Positions 25,901 to 33,442 are shown, counted from the stretch's first letter. The stretch is DNA of 64,000 nt from Rapana venosa (GCA_028751875.1 CM054159.1:8210456-8274455); one strand, 5' to 3'. Notes: generated from the letters alone by a model not told the origin. Program-made: numbers and translations.

Positions 25901-26050
25901 GGAGGAGGAGGAGGAGGTGGGGCTCCGTCGGGAGAACAGAAAGCTGCGCAGCAAAGTTCACCGGCCGGCAGCGGTGCGAACAGCAAAAACCTGGAAGAGG
26001 AAGCCGCCCTCAACCTTCTCACTCTAGCCAATCAGAGGGTGGCGTTGTGA
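1..26050 (+). CDS. BRD10: Bromodomain protein, BRD10 (KIAA2026)-like, 15 exons, 5'-partial
   Basis: Exons: 1-133, 2547-2626, 3125-3342, 4335-4497, 5816-5973, 6722-6813, 8007-8240, 9104-9157, 9520-10890, 13111-13245, 14157-14336, 14883-15836, 18355-18839, 21278-23974, 25331-26050. All junctions are GT/AG and phases agree, apart from four frame breaks noted under exons 4 and 14. About 2,550 residues lie in the window. Order of parts: end of a bromodomain with the acetyl-lysine Asn kept; a charged helix; a DDT/WHIM-like block (exons 4-7, motifs FLCREAL, MPYSLW, LGSDRHGNQYIHF); a basic stretch; an acidic Ser-rich segment with many psi-K-x-E motifs; then a long Ser/Thr/Val/Gln-rich tail. A bromodomain lying N-terminal to such a block, with a very long low-complexity tail, fits BRD10 rather than BAZ, BPTF or CECR2. 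The ortholog call rests on layout and remembered family features, not an alignment. A nuclear chromatin role is inferred from the bromodomain. Confidence 0.6.
312..730 (-). mobile_element. tRNA-derived SINE, family A, copy 1
   Basis: It shares its whole length with 4671-5088 and 60398-60812. Read on the minus strand, a tRNA-like head (A-box-like region near 715, B-box-like TGGTTCAACCCC at 654-665) leads into a common core. The core contains the block GCTGCTCTCC...GGGAGAGC and the CACTT...AAAGTGG-type end. It lies in the intron before exon 2 and is more diverged than the other copies. Confidence 0.75.
731..2546 (+). other. Intron remainder: microsatellites, no gene seen
   Basis: It contains GT-rich stretches (about 1000-1080 and 1140-1235), a (GA)n tract (1246-1313) and a 15-G run at 1682-1696. 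The rest is AT-rich unique sequence ending in the T-rich acceptor of exon 2. Short open frames here show no protein-like composition. Confidence 0.7.
1203..1313. repeat. (GT)n then (GA)n microsatellite
   Basis: A GT repeat is followed within 20 bp by a long, nearly pure GA repeat, giving an alternating then purine-only strand. It is intronic. Confidence 0.95.
2547..2626 (+). CDS. BRD10: BRD10-like exon 2
   Basis: The acceptor is TTTTTCAG and the donor GTGAGT. Phase 2 in, phase 1 out, continuing the reading frame of exon 1 (DIRSKIAQDGSVPW). It forms the link after the bromodomain C helix. Confidence 0.85.
3125..3342 (+). CDS. BRD10: BRD10-like exon 3: charged helical segment
   Basis: The acceptor is CTGACGCAG and the donor GTGAGG, phase 0 out. 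The product is a Lys/Glu/Arg-rich segment (EEQKAKEERRLKKEEHRA) likely to form a long helix or coiled coil, ending VIQHSWE. Confidence 0.85.
4335..4497 (+). CDS. BRD10: BRD10-like exon 4: DDT-like segment, with a 1-nt frame break
   Basis: It starts in frame as LPQVGLFLFLCREALQLEE, then MYELERCLAMPRQSKRLQQV. After codon 4458-4460 the family-like reading ALLSTPFQRDKR continues only in the frame one base earlier. That second frame is also the one required to join exon 5. The exon is 163 bp, where phase 0 in and phase 2 out needs 3n+2. One base therefore appears to be missing near 4461-4463. Confidence 0.85.
4671..5088 (-). mobile_element. tRNA-derived SINE, family A, copy 2
   Basis: This is the cleanest copy. 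On the minus strand the head reads GTGGATCGGTGGTCTAGAGG (A box), with a B box GGGTTCGTATCCC near 5022-5034. It is followed by the family core and ends in a TTTA repeat (4678-4700). A T-run sits at 4791-4817. Confidence 0.85.
5089..5182 (+). mobile_element. SINE family B 3' tail fragment
   Basis: It carries the recurring tail GTCGCATACGCAAAATGTCA, then CACCATTGGTGAAC, then CTAGCTGAGGAA. The same tail occurs at about 14587, 25040, 29158, 33745, 38607, 46742, 48790 and 54170. It directly abuts family A copy 2, so one element was inserted beside or into the other. Confidence 0.7.
5183..5815 (+). other. Intron remainder, no gene seen
   Basis: AT-rich, T-homopolymer-rich intron sequence leading to the acceptor of exon 5. 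No conserved reading frame or recognisable repeat family is seen. Confidence 0.7.
5816..5973 (+). CDS. BRD10: BRD10-like exon 5: WHIM/DDT-like segment
   Basis: It reads AEKSMPDMPYSLWSRKL, then MVDTWYKELNAC and ACRLGLVEQAFEVLG. The acceptor is GATGTCAG and the donor GTCAGT. Phase 2 in, phase 1 out. The PYSLW and W-Y pattern resembles the helical motifs that follow DDT domains in chromatin-remodeller partners. Confidence 0.85.
6243..6600 (-). mobile_element. tRNA-derived SINE, family C, copy 1
   Basis: It shares sequence with 7003-7355 and, in the other orientation, with 33443-33800. On the minus strand a tRNA-like head (B-box-like GTTTGATTCCCAGCC at 6518-6532) leads to a body with CAGAGGAGACTCTAAACCAG and the shared family B/C tail. 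A C-run (6292-6307) interrupts the tail. Confidence 0.75.
6722..6813 (+). CDS. BRD10: BRD10-like exon 6
   Basis: It reads SKNPLREKPFHCLSFYKRVW, then ILKSVCDYLV. The acceptor is TTGTGCAG and the donor GTAAGT. Phase 1 in, phase 0 out. It joins exactly to exon 7, skipping an unrelated open frame at 7847-8206. Confidence 0.85.
6847..6874. repeat. (GT)n microsatellite
   Basis: Short pure GT repeat just inside the intron after exon 6. Confidence 0.9.
7003..7355 (-). mobile_element. tRNA-derived SINE, family C, copy 2
   Basis: On the minus strand the head carries GGTTTGATTCCCGGCC (B box, around 7281-7296). The body matches copy 1 over most of its length, including the TTTAGAGTCGCCTCTGAAAG stretch on the plus strand. 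Two copies of one family lie within 750 bp in the same intron and orientation. Confidence 0.75.
7451..7556 (-). mobile_element. SINE family B2 tail fragment
   Basis: It contains GGAATAAGCACTCATGTGCT, then TTTTTACATCCAGCCCC and TGTATGCGGTTTT. The same stretch recurs at 52011, 57245 (other strand) and 62690. Only the 3' part of the element is present. Confidence 0.75.
8007..8240 (+). CDS. BRD10: BRD10-like exon 7: LGSDRHGNQYIHF motif and acidic run
   Basis: It reads EKEENLRNAIESQDSLDQRG, then LMLGSDRHGNQYIHFTQFCG and NLRIYRQ. This resembles the LG-x-D-x-x-x-x-x-Y-W/H-F motif at the end of WHIM-type regions. A run of 15 acidic residues follows. Phase 0 both ends; donor GTAATG. Confidence 0.85.
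8241..9103 (+). other. Intron, no gene seen
   Basis: Unique AT-rich sequence. No repeat family or conserved frame is recognised. Confidence 0.7.
9104..9157 (+). CDS. BRD10: BRD10-like exon 8: short basic exon
   Basis: An 18-codon exon reading GKSNAKRKLNLDGSNAKR. Acceptor TTCGCAG, donor GTAAGG, phase 0 both ends. The KRK and AKR clusters could act as a nuclear localisation signal. Confidence 0.8.
9520..10890 (+). CDS. BRD10: BRD10-like exon 9: long acidic, Ser-rich exon
   Basis: 457 open codons with acceptor TTGTTGCAG and donor GTAAGA, phase 0 both ends. The segment is low-complexity, Ser/Glu/Asp-rich and probably disordered. Seven psi-K-x-E motifs (VKTE, VKSE, IKSE, VKKE twice, IKEE, VKME) lie between 9961 and 10749. 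There is a short Gly run (10637-10657). Its unbroken frame over 1.4 kb argues that the gene is functional. Confidence 0.85.
10891..11810 (+). other. Intron 9, 5' part, no gene seen
   Basis: A (CA)n stretch near 11000-11022 and otherwise unique AT-rich DNA leading to the LINE insertion. Confidence 0.7.
11811..11826. repeat. Target-site duplication, left copy
   Basis: ATTGTTGTGGAGATGA is repeated perfectly at 12863-12878 and brackets the LINE fragment. Confidence 0.9.
11827..12862 (+). mobile_element. 5'-truncated non-LTR retrotransposon (LINE) fragment
   Basis: The coding remnant begins inside the reverse transcriptase palm. The catalytic box reads CADDLVLVAE, where YADD is usual. Next come GMKVNVDKTKAM, a Cys/His cluster typical of many invertebrate LINEs (YPCGVYHKGVG, then CSKCQYW, then FVCPSC), and the C-terminal parts RLRWFGHIQRKADRH and GRPSKTWAACISDDLRKRG. 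A TAA at 12299-12301 and frame changes break the reading frame, so it is inactive. The element ends in GAA repeats and is flanked by a perfect 16-bp duplication. The clade is uncertain. Confidence 0.9.
12863..12878. repeat. Target-site duplication, right copy
   Basis: Perfect repeat of 11811-11826. Confidence 0.9.
13111..13245 (+). CDS. BRD10: BRD10-like exon 10
   Basis: It reads VPDPGEFELIVEDMEGLDRL, then IKQFEPEQVESSLQISPGAR. Acceptor CTTCCAG, donor GTAAGA, phase 0 both ends. The segment is acidic and probably helical. Confidence 0.85.
13246..14156 (+). other. Intron 10, no gene seen
   Basis: An ATGC/CATG-rich simple stretch lies at about 13480-13590. The remainder is unique AT-rich DNA. 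Confidence 0.7.
14157..14336 (+). CDS. BRD10: BRD10-like exon 11: basic helical segment
   Basis: 60 codons reading KSRSTPKASKRWVCEKELYD, then LVAMQSELQPF, then LALLTKKARLKMQKEFQNFI. Acceptor TCCACAG, donor GTAAAT, phase 0 both ends. It is easily missed because no ATG opens the frame. Confidence 0.85.
14587..14680 (-). mobile_element. SINE family B tail fragment
   Basis: It contains CTAGAGCGCTGAGGTTCACC, then AATGGTGATGTTTTGC and CCACCGTTAAGGTAGCTGCA, matching the reverse complement of the shared tail. Confidence 0.7.
14883..15836 (+). CDS. BRD10: BRD10-like exon 12
   Basis: 318 open codons. It starts VEDLQAWETESDSDQNSDE (acidic), then a basic cluster (RGRLRKRRLIP, KKKKMMKK) that could be a nuclear localisation signal. 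A TIKLNISNSEFLAMVEQGG segment and a Ser/Thr/Ala/Val-rich stretch follow, ending QEELLRRGILRP. Acceptor TTTTCAG, donor GTGAGT, phase 0 both ends. Confidence 0.85.
15837..16412 (+). other. Intron 12, unique 5' part
   Basis: AT-rich unique sequence preceding the minisatellite. No gene is seen. Confidence 0.7.
16413..18354. repeat. 41-bp tandem minisatellite, about 47 copies
   Basis: The unit is CTGTGCTGTAATTTACCACG, then TTGATGACAAACC, then TGTACTAT. Variants include CCA for AAA, GAACT for TACT, and CATG for CACG, and some copies are shortened. The array fills the 3' part of intron 12 and its last copy contains the acceptor AG of exon 13. Open frames on the minus strand (17203-18158) are a by-product of the repeat: 41 is not a multiple of 3 but stops are rare. 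Confidence 0.97.
18355..18839 (+). CDS. BRD10: BRD10-like exon 13
   Basis: It reads EHRQVVQAVNSAVRPQVATC, then a Ser/Ala/Gln/Val-rich segment with a poly-Ala run, ending LIVQSGRTMPR. The acceptor is CTGTGGACAG at the edge of the 41-bp array and the donor GTGAGT. Phase 0 in, phase 2 out. Confidence 0.85.
18957..19046 (+). repeat. Duplicated acceptor-region unit, copies 1 and start of 2
   Basis: The about 70-bp unit GACAGGTGTGCATGGAAAGT ... AAGAACCTTG ... GGTATGTTA is repeated in tandem. It resembles the genuine acceptor region at 21233-21300. Copy 2 is interrupted after ATGGAA at 19041-19046. Confidence 0.75.
19047..20694 (+). mobile_element. 5'-truncated LINE with C-terminal domain remnant
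   Basis: The frame at 19079-19423 has the common C-terminal end of CR1/L2-type non-LTR elements: LLTIPRPRNNLYKTSFLYSG, then SDLWNKLPKRLK and QFKTQLKNHLM. A long 3' untranslated part follows, with a CTCCT microsatellite (19688-19752), and the 3' end is a TTGAC repeat (20673-20691). The last about 75 bp match 51714-51786. Exact limits are uncertain. Confidence 0.75.
19688..19752. repeat. (CT)n and (CTCCT)n microsatellite
   Basis: A CT repeat followed by about nine TCTCC units. Confidence 0.95.
20865..20942 (+). mobile_element. SINE/LINE tail fragment with ATT repeat
   Basis: It contains GCTTTACAAGATTCAGCGCT, then ATATAAACACCATACATT and (ATT)n. The same tail is at 40381-40452 and, inverted, at 21057-21130 and 54390-54442. 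Confidence 0.8.
20943..21056 (+). repeat. Duplicated acceptor-region unit, copies 2 and 3
   Basis: It continues copy 2 (ATGGAAAGTGATTAACAC to GGTATGTTAGACAG) and starts copy 3 (GTGTGGATAGAAAGTGACTG). Copy 3 is then interrupted at 21057 by an inverted ATT-tail element. Confidence 0.75.
21057..21232 (-). mobile_element. Inverted ATT-tail element fragment
   Basis: It starts with (AAT)n, then GTATGGAATTTATATAGCGC and TGAATCTTGTAAAGC, the reverse complement of the tail at 20865. The right limit is uncertain. Confidence 0.65.
21278..23974 (+). CDS. BRD10: BRD10-like exon 14: long exon with three frame breaks
   Basis: It starts YAGNVTVKELLESRAANK after the acceptor TTTGGCAG (phase 2 in). The protein-like reading goes from frame 0 to frame 2 near 22762-22766 (a G run), back to frame 0 near 23165-23216, and to frame 2 again near 23871-23874 (an A run before CAG repeats). 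It ends QLLTDNNIPVTENNGEYK with donor GTGGGC, and that last frame is the one needed to join exon 15. The content is Ser/Thr/Val/Gln/Ala-rich, like a disordered regulatory tail. Confidence 0.75.
23975..25330 (+). other. Intron 14, contains one full SINE
   Basis: AT-rich unique sequence with the family B SINE at 24761-25110. No gene is seen. Confidence 0.7.
24761..25110 (+). mobile_element. tRNA-derived SINE, family B, full copy
   Basis: The head region GGTGGTGGAATGGTTGACG is degenerate. The body contains AGTCCTTCGGATGAGATGAT, GCAGAACATCTTGCGCA-like sequence and GGCCATTTTGTGCTGG. The tail carries GTCGCATACGCAAAAACTCA, then CCATTGGTGAACCTTGGAGG. It aligns by eye with 46390-46810. Confidence 0.8.
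25331..26050 (+). CDS. BRD10: BRD10-like exon 15: C-terminal exon with stop
   Basis: It starts VLPKATLQIGSKTVTVLSPS after the acceptor TTACCAG, phase 0. It includes DMKPETVFSMYAQASLK and a Gly run (25901-25921). It ends AALNLLTLANQRVAL and TGA at 26048-26050. The acidic and Leu-rich end could form a short helix. Confidence 0.85.
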   Translation, partial: VLPKATLQIGSKTVTVLSPSGAMIQNVRNPVSTCVVCAAPHGQTPPPSTPVPALSNIQAPAAAAATATGAPAPNQGIVRTILRPDMKPETVFSMYAQASLKSSPPRSQSDRTEAQPVGQDSVSGAVTAVSPVMQEAQAVKQSVGVNNTPLLKARLEQPRLSQSAGLAGVSGPRETVNGVANSQPRVSSEGGGGGGGGAPSGEQKAAQQSSPAGSGANSKNLEEEAALNLLTLANQRVAL

Positions 26051-27437
26051 TTGTGTGTGTTAGATTCTGTGAATCCACGTTGAGACATCATGAAGTGAAC
26101 GCTTCATTTGTTTGTTTATTTTTGTTTAGTAGTGCTTCCTTGACCAAGCGAGGATGGGTGAATAAGAAAATTTTATACATTAAAAAATTTCTTTGTTTTT
26201 TCTTATTCGTCCAAAAGAGGGAAAAAACTTGAAGAAGACTTTATTGGAAGTTTTCCCTGTAGATGGGTACATGCTCTTCAGATCTATCCGTGCTTTTTGG
26301 TTGCAATCATTTCTTTTCATGCCGTCTTGATCAGTTCCCAAGGAAGTGTTGGATGATAAGCTGCACAGGAGAGCTGCAGCACTTGTGCTCTGTGCTTTCA
26401 CATAGGAGTTGGATGGTATGAAATCAAGATGAAGAAACTACTGTGTCTTGTGAAGATTCCAAAAACTTGATGTTGTTGTTGACTCAGAAGATTGTGTTCT
26501 GGGATTCAAGGATACCTGCAGGGAAAGACATTTCCTGTTCAGATAATCTGACACAGAACAGACCTGTAGACAAACACATGCAGGCTCCTCGCTCCCTCCA
26601 ACACACACACACGCACACGCACACACACACCCAGAATTAAAACAGCAGTGACTGAAAGTTTGAGAAAATGGTTCATGAATGGACTAGCCAGCAGAGACTT
26701 ATCCTTCATCAGCAGCTCTGGGTTACTACAGCCCCGTTTTACGTATATCATATACATGTTATATATCTTTATTTTGGGGGAGAAAGATGTTGCATGTATT
26801 CAATACCAGCTGATCAGCTCATGGTGATGTACCTGATGTATTAAATATATACACATGTGTGACTACAGGTCTGTCTGTCTGCATGATTCTTGTCCCTGGA
26901 TGCCTTGGTGCCTTGAAGTTCTAATAGACCTGTGCTGGGTACTCTTAGAAACATGACCGAAATGCAAACATTGGGTGATAGTGATGATAATGTGTTTTCC
27001 ATTTCTTCTTCTTTTCTTTTGAATATGAATTCTTTTTTATCTCCTAAACATGAAATTCATGTAGGTTATGAGCATAGCTAAAAACAACAACCACAGTAAA
27101 CATTTGTCACTTAACACAAACTGATATCGTAGTTTCTGGCAAACTGTTTGCTATATCAGTGATCCATCCATATATGTATGTAGACAAGTAGATTCACACT
27201 GGCGCATGTACAGAAGTGCAGACACAGTGTACACACAAATTATATCATACAATACCCCATATAGCTGGTCAGTATCCTGAATTTCATTAAAATTTATTGA
27301 AATCGATTAATATTTTAAAAAGTGCACATTCCTTGTTTCCTACATCCAGCTAAAGCTCTCTCTCACTGGTCTAGCCAGCCCATGTTCTTGTGGTTTTTGT
27401 TCTTGTTTAGTAGCAGAAATGAGCAAAATTAATTGCA
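26051..27437 (+). other. Probable 3' UTR of the BRD10-like gene
   Basis: No further coding frame is seen. An ATTAAA hexamer lies at 26840-26845, a possible poly(A) signal. (CA)n lies at 26602-26631. The true transcript end cannot be set from sequence alone. Confidence 0.5.
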
Positions 27438-27459
27438 TTATATATATATATATATATAT
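27438..27459. repeat. (TA)n flanking tract, left
   Basis: Pure TA repeat immediately before the left inverted terminal repeat; a matching tract follows the right end. Confidence 0.9.
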
Positions 27460-29137
27460 GAGGCTGTGACAAAAGGTGGACCCAGAAAAAGCCAAAAAAG
27501 CTCAATTTTTTATTTCTTTTTTTTGCAGAAACAGTTTTGTGGGTTGAAAGAGTAATGATTGTTCTTCAGAATTTCATATGTGAGAATATAACTGAGGCTT
27601 TCAGTCATGAGATATCAGGCTGATAACGCATGTTCACCAATGTCTGACAGTTGTTATGCTGGACATGTAAAGTACTGAATTTTTACTAATATCACTATAC
27701 AACTGAGTATTAATGTATTCTTAAGGTTAGAATATAAACTAAGTTTGTGATATGCATTGAATTTAAAAAAAAAAAAATTAATTAGTACTTTAATTTACTT
27801 CAAGAAGCATGTCCTGTGTAACAACAGTCGGAGTATGTTACCTGTCAAACATGCTGAAAAAGGACAAATAGCTCAAACAATTTCTCACATGATCATATCA
27901 TATTTTCTTTATTGAGTTCAGCATAAATACACATGAAAAAGATTGAAAGAAAGTTAAATAACTGCAAGAACGAACTTTCATCTGACAGTTGTTACACGGG
28001 AGGGGTGGACATATTTCAGGATCAAATCTTAAGCTTTCAGCAAGCAACAAAATTACCAGATAAGTACAACCCTGAAATAGTCTTTAACTTTGAAAAGAAG
28101 GTCAAAGGTAATAAAATTAATATATTTTGCTGGTCTAACTTTGCACTGGTAAAGATTTTTATTGACGGATCCATCTGATGGTTGTTATGCTGGACATGCT
28201 CAAAGTCACAACAGCCCAAAATAATAAATGTACTCCTGGAAATTATACTGAACTAGTTTTATTTCCTTTTAAAAACTATGTTGCTTAAAACTGTGTAAAA
28301 AGCAAACCGCAGAAGCTGGTACAAAGTTTATATATAAGCAGATTTTCTGACTAATTTGACAGTTGTGATGATTTCTGATAAGTGGACATCTGGTGTTCAT
28401 TTGCCTTTTCTTCTTTCTCACAGCATGGCTGTACAGGAAGACCAGCCTTTTTTTGAAATGCATAAGAGCAAATTTCATATAAGTGCAAATTGGAAACTGT
28501 AAGCTTTTTCACTTTTTAAAAATTGAGAAGTCCACTGTTGTTATGAATGGACATGCATTTTAGATGTAAGATAAAATTTTCCATTTTTCAGTCTTTAAAC
28601 AGAAATTAGAGATGAACAAAACCTATTCATTCTTAAAACAGGTGATTTAGACTAGCAGGAGTGTAAAAACATGGACTGGGAAACAAAGAAATTCAATACA
28701 GATGATTATACATCCCAATAATATTGTGGACATTTGGCGTCACAACTGTTGAACAAAATTTTGTAGATTATTTTTTATCAAGTTATGTGTTGTGGGAAGC
28801 TCTCTTCTGTGTAGAAACATTCCCTGATTATTATTTTAACTGATTTTACATGTTTTTACATGTTTTGGATACAGGGAATGTGTTTGTGAATGCAAGTTCA
28901 AACCAACCATGTCAATACACTGTCAACTTCCGGTTGCAAAAATATGAGCATTTCAGGGCATTTATTATTATTATTTTCTTAAAGTAAAGGACATTGTGTT
29001 TGATTTTATCTTATGTATCTCTATGAACATTACTGAAAGCAGGAAACACAGAACAATCAGACAGCTGCATCAGGGAAAACAGATATTACTGATGGACAAA
29101 CATAGGGTATTGAACGGCCACCTTTTGTCACAGTCTC
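27460..29137. mobile_element. Candidate non-autonomous DNA transposon with TIRs, in TA tract
   Basis: The left end GAGGCTGTGACAAAAGGTGG (27460-27479) matches the reverse complement of 29118-29137 at 19 of 20 bases. Both ends are flanked by (TA)n, as expected for TA-targeting Tc1/mariner-like elements. The interior is AT-rich. It repeats a motif close to GACAGTTGTTATGCTGGACA near 27644, 27982, 28175, 28356, 28531 (variant) and possibly inverted at 28748. The longest frame (27933-28178, 81 residues) shows no transposase motif. Confidence 0.7.
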
Positions 29138-30242
29138 ATATATATATATATATATATATGGGCAAAAATCTCACCATTGGTGAATTTTGGAGCTCAAACT
29201 AAGGAGCTGAAAAAGAGAACAAAAGAGAGAGAGAGATGGAGAGAGAGAGAGACATGGGATCAAGCTATTTTTGCTTCAAGGAGTCTGGCCCAGCCCAAAA
29301 GCTGTGTCAGTTATTGATGTCAGCTAATTGCCAAGGCCTACACTAAAATGTTATGTTGTAAAATGTTATGTTGAGATTGCCTTCAGCCATGACAAGCTCT
29401 TAACATAACAACCTGCACTCTCCTTGAAAGGAGAAAAAATCCTCAGAAGTCAGAGTATGGCTGCCTATGTGGCAAGGTCTCAGAAATAGTCATACACATA
29501 AACTTCTCATTCAGTGTAAAATTTCAATCTCACAGTAATTCCTAGGTGGGATTAGCCAGTCAGAGTGCACATTCTGGGTGATGACCCCCAGAGTGTTAAG
29601 CTGAGGAACGCACAACAGCAACAACAACTTCAAGGAGTTTTAAATTAAGGATTTCTGTCGTGTTTGTGTGATGGAAGGAGCTCAAAATATTTAGCCAGCA
29701 CATGTGTGCCATCATTTGCATTTTTTTGGTACTCTATTTCTCACATGACGCTCATACAGGTTGTTTAGTTTCATTTGTGTACAGCCCACAATTTTGCCAC
29801 ATCATGTTGGGACCCTGTTCAGCTTGTTTTTGTTTTAAGCCTTCAGCATTTTATACTGGTGGTCAGCATATTAAAGGAAAAGAAATGACGTACTCAATAA
29901 AGCATCTATAGAAATTCTGCAAAACTTCATTTCTTGTCATCACATCCTTATTAGCACTAACATTTGATTTGTCATCAATGACAATACCTAAGTATTTATA
30001 TTTCATGAACACTGATTGTTATACTATCAGTGTAATGATCTGGTACAGGCTCTGGCTTCTTGTGAAAGTCAGTCAGAATTTCTTTAGTCTTTTACAAGAC
30101 AAGATAAATTCTTTAACACCAGGAGGAAAATGCTTAGAACTACTTTTTCATTATACATGGGATAGAATTGGACAGATCTTCAAGGTCAGAATCATTAGTA
30201 TATTTAATTAATGGTGTAACTGTATTGTAACTAGTGCAGTCA
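29138..30242. other. Intergenic: TA tract, SINE tail, GA-rich tract
   Basis: It has a right (TA)n tract (29139-29159), a family B tail (GGGCAAAAATCTCACCATTG, 29161-29215) and GA repeats (29221-29253). The rest is unrecognised AT-rich DNA. An AATAAA lies at 29896-29901. Confidence 0.65.
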
Positions 30243-30412
30243 TTAGTGAAAAGATAAAGGTGCCCCATAACCTATAATGACGTAGGGGAGCGAGGCGTCA
30301 GAGACCTCAGCTTCTCTAGGGGCCAGCATATTGAGGGTGGCGCCCATCTCTCCCTCGCTGCTTTATCTTCCCTGACCCTAAAGAGGCAGGCACCCATTTA
30401 CAGCTATCAGCT
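30243..30412 (+). mobile_element. SINE family D fragment, copy 1
   Basis: GAGACCTCAGCTTCTCTAGG, then GGCCAGCATATTGAGGGTGG, then CACCCATTTACAGCT are shared with 34978-35215 in reverse orientation and partly with 31530-31655. No tRNA head is visible in this copy. Confidence 0.65.
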
Positions 30413-30608
30413 ATTGTAGTTTTTTTGGTTTTGCTGTAATGGTGAACTGTGTCTTTTTAATGCCCTTTTTAAAAACGTCCTCATGCATGTTTATAACTTG
30501 CATTTTTTGTCATGAATTTTGTGTTCTATTATATTTTGGAGGAGCCCCCAAAACAGAGCCATTGGATGACAGTCATGTCTGCTCATGCACTATCAATACA
30601 CACATGCC

Positions 30609-30642
<34 letters not shown>

Positions 30643-31529
30643 CTATTTTGGGGGCACTTGCTTATCTATACATTTACATACCTGCATGCAGACATTTACA
30701 CAATAAAAAAAATGCACATGTACACTCACAAATATTGGGTGTTCTTATACACTCCTTCAAGCTGAAGTGTTTGTTAAGCATTTTGCCATTTCCTCAGTTT
30801 TGTACATTTCTAACATGCTGTGTGTACAGTGAACCATTGAATGATTTGGAGTACAACATGCAATGATTTTCAGTGTTGTTCTTTTTTTAAAAAAACTGTT
30901 GAGTATTGTGTCAGAAGAGAAATGAACAGTTTTACGTAGCCAAACCGATAAACACATCTTCTTTTCCCCCTCAATTTTGTGTTTTTAAAAACTTGTGGGT
31001 GAGATTACATAAAGTACACTGCCACATAAAATAGATGTAAATTACCCTACAACTACTAACCAAGGCAATGTATTTATGTGAATGTGCTGCCAGCTGTTTT
31101 AGCCGAGTGTGATTGAAATGGATTTATTCCATGTGTACCCACTTGCTTTTTGGTTAAAACATGAACAGCAAGTTGAAGATGGTGTAGTTAAACCATGGAG
31201 TAAGTGGGAAGGTCTTCAGGATGTTGATGAACGAAAGAGCTGTTCTGTGTTCAGCGACTTCAGGAAATGGACAACCAAGAAGGGCACAATGAGCAGATCT
31301 GTACCACAAGACAAAGAGGAAAGTGAGTCGGTCAGTACAGTGATCTGTATTCCAAAGAAAGTCTAGCTGTTACAACTGGAAGGGAGTGATCAGAGTCACT
31401 GTCTGTCCCAGGGAAGGTATGTGGGTCGATGCCCTAAGCCAGATGAGAGATGATGATGGTGATGTCTCGAAGAGCGAAAAAGCTTCTGAACTAAGTACAC
31501 ATGCTTGAGACAGATCCTAACTCATTGAC
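30413..31529. other. Intergenic, no gene supported
   Basis: (CA)n at 30611-30641. The 85-codon frame at 31109-31366 is unrecognised and isolated, with no clear splice partners, so it is not called as a gene. Confidence 0.6.
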
Positions 31530-31655
31530 CCCACCATTTAGAAGTGCTAGGAGTACCAGGTCCATTTTGAGGGTGGTACTTCCCAGCCCCTCTTCCTTGC
31601 TGCTTTACCTTTCCAGTCCCTAATGAGGGTATGTACCCATTTACAGCTGGGTGCC
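31530..31655 (+). mobile_element. SINE family D fragment, copy 2
   Basis: CCATTTTGAGGGTGGTACTT, then CTTGCTGCTTTACC and CCCATTTACAGCTGG align by eye with 30335-30412. Confidence 0.6.
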
Positions 31656-33442
31656 TTTTGAAAAAAAAAATCTTGAAAAGGAGCATAGAGACTCCAGTAT
31701 ATCCTAACAGGCACAAGCTGACTAGATTGGCAGCCAGGGCAGTGTGGCTGTAGTTCCCCTTGCAAGTTCAGTGGGTACTTTGGTGGACACCTTCAGGAAG
31801 AAGATGAAGAGGACTGGCAAAGCTGAACTGACAAGTGGCCATACATACAATAAGATAGGTCTCTGAAGCATTCTTGGAAAGTGGAGCAATGTCAGAATGC
31901 TGGCCAATCCTAATGGAAAGTGATACTGCCTCCTGGGGCTGTCAGATGAAGGGTCTTGGTGACGATTTTGTTAAATGTGGTTTTTCTTTGTTGCTGAAGG
32001 TTTTAACCACTGTCCACGGGGTTTTTAATTTCCTTCAAGCAACAGTAGTGTTTAGGAAATTGGCACACACAGTGCCAATTAGAGACTATGATTTTGTGTA
32101 AACTGTGTGAAATGTGCACAATAAATTGACAATTCCTTGTTAATCAATTTCTTGCATGACACATTTTCCAGCAATAATTCTGATTTGAATTTGTTGCACA
32201 TTGTCACACAGTGGGGGTCATGTTTGTTTGCAGCCTTTGGTGCCCTGCTACTGCTGACATGTGATCACTGAGTGAGAAATGGACAGAATCCTTTTTATTG
32301 ATTGGTCATCCATATTATCTATCATCCATGGCATCAGATTGTTGTGTTACCTCTGTTAAGATTACATAAAATTGGCAGTCTATCCAGGCCGCCACTTTGT
32401 GCTTGATCATAGTATGGGGGTGGTAATATTGTTATATTCTTGATGTTGTGTAAAGTTAATGCGTCCTTCATTTCTTGCATCAATTTCATGACATTTTATT
32501 ATTTCCACTCATGAGCAAGTCTCGAGATGTTTGTTGTAAGTGAACACATGGTGTTTGGTTTTGTGTAGTATTCTTAGTAACTTATTTTCTGCAAATGACA
32601 GTTGCTAGGAAACCCCCCCAAAATTCACAGTTAGAACTTTCCAGAAAGTGAATGTTTCCAAAGAAGGCTCTGTGAGAGGTTTTGTGCAATTTGAACAGTG
32701 TGATGCAGCATGGAAGGAAGGAAGCAAGGCAAGTGGTGGGTAAATTATGTGGCTGGTACAAACCACGGAGAACAGGTGTGCTTGTGAAAAGCAAAGATGT
32801 TTCATTGTTGATGGTGGAGGAAAACTGACTCACAATTTCTGTACATTTCTGTGTAGTGATAAGATAGTGTGTATGACCATGCATTTTGCACAGATGGCCT
32901 TATGAAGGTTGTGACTTGGCTTTTTTTCTTTTCTTCTCTTTTTGGTGTTGATGCGTTGGGCTTGTGTCTGTTCATTTTGAATATTGGGGAAGAGATGGGG
33001 GACTTGTACATAAAATGGTCAGTACATAAAATATGTACGTAAGGACAGTATTTTCTTGCATGTCAGTTCTGTTTGGACCAAGGCAATGTACAGAAATCTT
33101 AAGTCTGTTGAAAGTGATAGATTTGTGTCCAAGCATGCAGGAGCGTTGTAGTCTTTGCATTTCTTCCTTGAACACTAATGGACAGATTTAAACTTCATAT
33201 ATATATTATATATATATCACTGCATCACTTGGCTCAAGCCCATGAACTGTAAGTCATGATGTATTTTATTCACTGTTGTTTGTAGGCCAGCTGACCACAA
33301 GGGTCACATCAGGCCGTACACTGTGTCAAAGACGATCGGGTGTCATTGACAAACCACAGAACTGGTTGACAGCATGTCATAGAAAATAAAACCCATATGT
33401 GATGGATGGATTTAAACAAACAAAAGAAGAAGAAAAAGAAGG
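31656..33442. other. Intergenic, nothing recognised
   Basis: Unique AT-rich sequence with a short TA tract near 33199-33217 and an AATAAA near 32120. No coding frame has supporting motifs. Confidence 0.6.

Noticed and set aside
27933..28178. Transposase gene in the TA-flanked element
   Set aside because: The 81-residue frame has no DDE-type motif or helix-turn-helix that I can see, and is too short.
31109..31366. 85-codon isolated frame
   Set aside because: No homolog or motif recognised, no clear splice partner, and it lies among SINE fragments.
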